DNA of 64,000 bases. Origin: Streptomyces sp. CA-210063 (GTDB lineage Bacteria > Actinomycetota > Actinomycetes > Streptomycetales > Streptomycetaceae). The notes under the pieces were generated by a model, which worked only from the letters and a program-made list of their open reading frames with translations, was not told the DNA's origin and did not search any database. The DNA is taken from positions 7,936,001-8,000,000 of the forward strand of contig NZ_CP102512.1 of NCBI RefSeq assembly GCF_024612015.1, written 5' to 3'. How positions within the stretch are numbered: the stretch's first letter is position 1; each line of letters starts with the position of its first letter. A program made the position numbers and the translations under genes. Shown here piece by piece: positions 61,888 through 64,000 of the stretch.

Positions 61888-62825
61888 GCACCACGTCGAG
61901 CACCACGACGAGTGGCACACACCAGCTCTGCGAGGGGCGCGTCGTGATCGTGACCGGCGCGGGCCGCGGCCTCGGCCGCGCCCACGCGCTCGCGTACGCC
62001 GCCGAGGGCGCCCGCGTCGTCGTCAACGACCTCGGCGTCGGACTCGACGGCACCCCGGCCCCCGACAGCCCGGCCGCCCGGGTCGTCGAGGAGATCCGCG
62101 CCGGGGGCGGGGACGCGATCGCCCACGGCGGGGACATCGCCACGACCGACGGCGCCGCCTCCCTCGTACGCACCGCCCTGGACACCTACGGCCGACTCGA
62201 CACCCTCGTCAACAACGCCGGCTTCCTCCGCGACCGCATGCTCGTCAACCTCGACGAGGACGACTGGGACGCCGTCCTCCGCGTCCACCTCAAGGGCCAC
62301 TTCCTCCCCCTCAAGCACGCCGCCGCCCACTGGCGCGCCGAGACCAAGGCCGGCCGCCCCCCGACAGCGAGGGTCATCAACACCAGCAGCGGCGCGGGCC
62401 TCCTCGGCTCACTCGGCCAAGCCAACTACAGCGCCGCCAAGGCCGGCATCGTCGGCCTCACCCTGGTCGCCGCCGCCGAACTGGCCCGCTACGGCGTCCA
62501 GGTCAACGCCATCGCCCCCGCGGCGCGCACGAGGATGACCGAAGGCGTCTTCACCGAGGCCATGGCCGCCCCCGGCACCGGCTTCGACGCGATGGCCCCG
62601 GAGAACGTGTCGCCCCTGGTCGTCTGGCTGGGCTCCACCGCGAGCGAGGGCGTCACCGGCCGAGTCTTCGAAACAGAGGGCGGCCGCATCACCGTCATGG
62701 AGGGCTGGCACCCGGGCCCCACGACGGACAAGGGGGCACGCTGGAATCCGGCGGAGGCAGGGGAGACCGTACGGAAACTACTGGCGGAGGCGGAGACACC
62801 GGGCCGGGTGTACGGGTCGGGCTGA
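61884..62825 (+). CDS. Short-chain dehydrogenase (Rv3548c-like)
   Basis: 313 residues from TTG 61884, which overlaps the preceding stop (TTGA) and follows the strong site GAAGGAGAAGG. The first 15 residues are Ser/Thr-rich. Then VVIVTGAGRGLGRAHALAYA, VVVNDLGVGLDG, LVNNAGFLRDRMLVNLDEDD, the catalytic INTSSGAGLLGSLGQANYSA and AAKAGIVGLT. Length is close to Rv3548c (about 304), and the layout is that of MFE-2-type hydroxyacyl-CoA dehydrogenases. It ends the divergent arm of the cluster. Confidence 0.88.
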   Translation: MSTTSSTTTSGTHQLCEGRVVIVTGAGRGLGRAHALAYAAEGARVVVNDLGVGLDGTPAPDSPAARVVEEIRAGGGDAIAHGGDIATTDGAASLVRTALDTYGRLDTLVNNAGFLRDRMLVNLDEDDWDAVLRVHLKGHFLPLKHAAAHWRAETKAGRPPTARVINTSSGAGLLGSLGQANYSAAKAGIVGLTLVAAAELARYGVQVNAIAPAARTRMTEGVFTEAMAAPGTGFDAMAPENVSPLVVWLGSTASEGVTGRVFETEGGRITVMEGWHPGPTTDKGARWNPAEAGETVRKLLAEAETPGRVYGSG

Positions 62826-62850
62826 GCCACGAGCACCCTTCCGACAAGGG

Positions 62851-62878
62851 CCGCGCCCCGGTTCTTTCAGGGGCGCGG
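62851..62878. terminator. 9-bp hairpin after the SDR pair
   Basis: CCGCGCCCC (62851-62859), 10-nt loop, GGGGCGCGG (62870-62878), 26 bp past the SDR stop. It serves the convergent pair. Confidence 0.7.
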
Positions 62879-62921
62879 GGCTGTGTCGATTTGCGGCTCC
62901 GCCGCGTGGGCGCGACCAGCC
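62866..62921. repeat. Dispersed repeat, copy 2
   Basis: It is the reverse-complement partner of 10363-10419 (shared TTGCGGCTCCGCCGCGTGGG and CGCGACCAGC blocks). A terminator stem is built into its left end. Confidence 0.7.
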
Positions 62922-62981
62922 CCCACACACCCGCACCCGCCAACGCACCGAACCCATCACCCCCTCACGCCCCCCAAACCC

Positions 62982-63878
62982 CTACGTGTCACACTCCAAA
63001 ACCGTCCGACACAACCCACACCGAGCCCGAACCCGCCCCCGAACCGGCACCCGAATCCTCTGATGACACGTCGGACAGGGAAACGACACCCGCAGCGGCT
63101 CCCGCCCCCCAGGCGTGAACACATACGGCACCCCCGACACCGGCGACACCGACCGCAGGTCCTGCGCATGGCGCCGATCCCGCGCGTACCGCCGCCGCCC
63201 CGCCCACCCCGCCGCCGTCAGCGGCGGCTGCCGCTCGTCCCCGCGAGCCCGCACCCGCCCCTCCGCGTACGCGGCATACGCCTGAGGACTGGTGAACCAC
63301 ACCGAAGGATCCTCCCCGAACACCTGCGCCCGCTTCGCCAGCACATACCCGAACTCCTCCGGCGTCAGATACCCCAGCTTCTGCGACGACGCGGCATCCT
63401 CCCGGAACGCGTCCAGCAGCAGCCACCCCGCCCCCAGATACGTCGCCGCCGTGTCCGTGAGGATCTCGTTGTCGCGGGTGCCGGGAAAGGACAGCCCGAG
63501 CCGGTGCAGATAGACATGCATGACCTCATGGGCGAGGGCCGCGCCGATGTCCCGGCGGTGGGTGCGGAAGCGGTCGTTGAGTTCGATGAAGTACTCGGGC
63601 CCCGCGGCCAGCTCGACGTTCGCCGCCTGGGTCATCTCCCGGAACCCGACGATCATCCGGGCCTCCGGCAGCCGATAGTGCCGCACCAGCTCACGGGCCA
63701 CCCGCTGGGCGCCGAGATGCAGGTCGTCGGTGTCGCAGAACGCCACGTCGACGGGGGCCACACTGGTGGCGAAGGCCTGGATCGTGTCGTACGAGAGCCG
63801 TTTGTACAGCGCGGTGATCGACGCCCGCACGGTCTCCAGATGCGGGTATCCGTGCTCGACAGGTCCGCCGTTCGCCAC
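62982..63878 (-). CDS. Zinc-metalloprotease-like protein with C-terminal zinc ribbon
   Basis: 298 residues, ATG at 63878. HEVMH at residues 117-121 (AALAHEVMHVYLHRLGL) is the zincin HExxH; a third ligand may be in RDNEILTDTAATYLG about 20 residues later. The C-terminal tail has two CxxC-type pairs (FPCPTCHQRIRVP; RCGLCRTVLECDT), a small zinc ribbon. The N-terminal 110 residues form a mixed domain of unknown type. No signal peptide, so it probably acts in the cytoplasm. Family not identified. Confidence 0.75.
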   Translation of the reverse strand: MANGGPVEHGYPHLETVRASITALYKRLSYDTIQAFATSVAPVDVAFCDTDDLHLGAQRVARELVRHYRLPEARMIVGFREMTQAANVELAAGPEYFIELNDRFRTHRRDIGAALAHEVMHVYLHRLGLSFPGTRDNEILTDTAATYLGAGWLLLDAFREDAASSQKLGYLTPEEFGYVLAKRAQVFGEDPSVWFTSPQAYAAYAEGRVRARGDERQPPLTAAGWAGRRRYARDRRHAQDLRSVSPVSGVPYVFTPGGREPLRVSFPCPTCHQRIRVPVRGRVRARCGLCRTVLECDT

Positions 63879-63961
63879 GTCCGTACCCCCAAAGACGCCT
63901 CGATACGTTCCACTCTAAGCCGACGTGGGCGTCGCATCGCCTGCGACGTAGGGTGACGACC

Positions 63962-64000
63962 ATGACCACCAGCAACACCGACGAGGCGAACTCCGGCGCG
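63962..64000 (+). CDS. First codons of a cut-off gene
   Basis: ATG at 63962 with AGGGTGACG about 7 nt upstream, coding MTTSNTDEANSGA before the window ends. Too short to identify. It is divergent from the metalloprotease-like gene. Confidence 0.4.
   Translation, partial: MTTSNTDEANSGA

Overview
This is a high-GC actinobacterial chromosome segment, almost certainly Streptomyces. The evidence is the codon use, the GTG/TTG starts, the 4-bp GTGA/ATGA/TTGA gene overlaps, the actinobacterial PriA (HisA/TrpF) isomerase, the TrpM peptide, the HGxxPAAW protein and dispersed GC-rich hairpins. From memory, gene order from phoD and dnaE through the his and trp genes, lgt and gltBD follows the S. coelicolor core chromosome. 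No transposase, integrase, CRISPR array, tRNA or rRNA gene was recognised.

Layout. 1-4.8 kb: the tail of an unidentified gene, a Tat-exported PhoD phosphatase, a membrane-anchored DsbA-like protein, a membrane protein and a DUF2252 protein. 5-17.5 kb: dnaE, a 54-residue peptide gene, an NYN-domain protein, an ABC ATPase/permease pair, a YbaK deacylase, a Lon-substrate-domain protein and two poorly characterised proteins. 17.7-23.5 kb: a tightly overlapping his operon, hisD-hisC-hisB-(54-aa membrane protein)-hisH-priA-(10-codon ORF)-ridA-hisF. 24.4-33.9 kb: hisI-trpE, three small membrane proteins, trpC, trpM, trpBA, a second DsbA-like protein and lgt. No trpF is present, which fits PriA serving both pathways.

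34.0-41.6 kb is the most unusual part. It is a minus-strand run of six genes, nearly all with overlapping stop/start codons: four divergent ADP-ribosylglycohydrolase paralogues followed by a class III CoA-transferase and a CitE-like CoA lyase. One paralogue has a degenerate metal site and a 9-copy 15-bp repeat; another carries a dispersed palindrome in its linker. I know of no description of this set as a system.

41.8-52.8 kb: a VIT1/CCC1-type transporter, gltBD behind a long leader with a GlnR-box-like sequence, a zinc-finger rhomboid protease, a von Willebrand A protein and an orphan cytochrome b (QcrB-type). 52.8-62.8 kb: a catabolic cluster whose content and protein lengths match the mycobacterial KstR2 regulon for steroid C/D-ring (HIP) breakdown. 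It holds an acyl-CoA dehydrogenase pair, ipdF, a kstR2-like TetR gene, fadA6, ipdC, ipdB, ipdA, echA20 and two SDRs. Related palindromes lie in both of its divergent promoter gaps. The window closes with a zinc-metalloprotease-like protein and the first codons of another gene.
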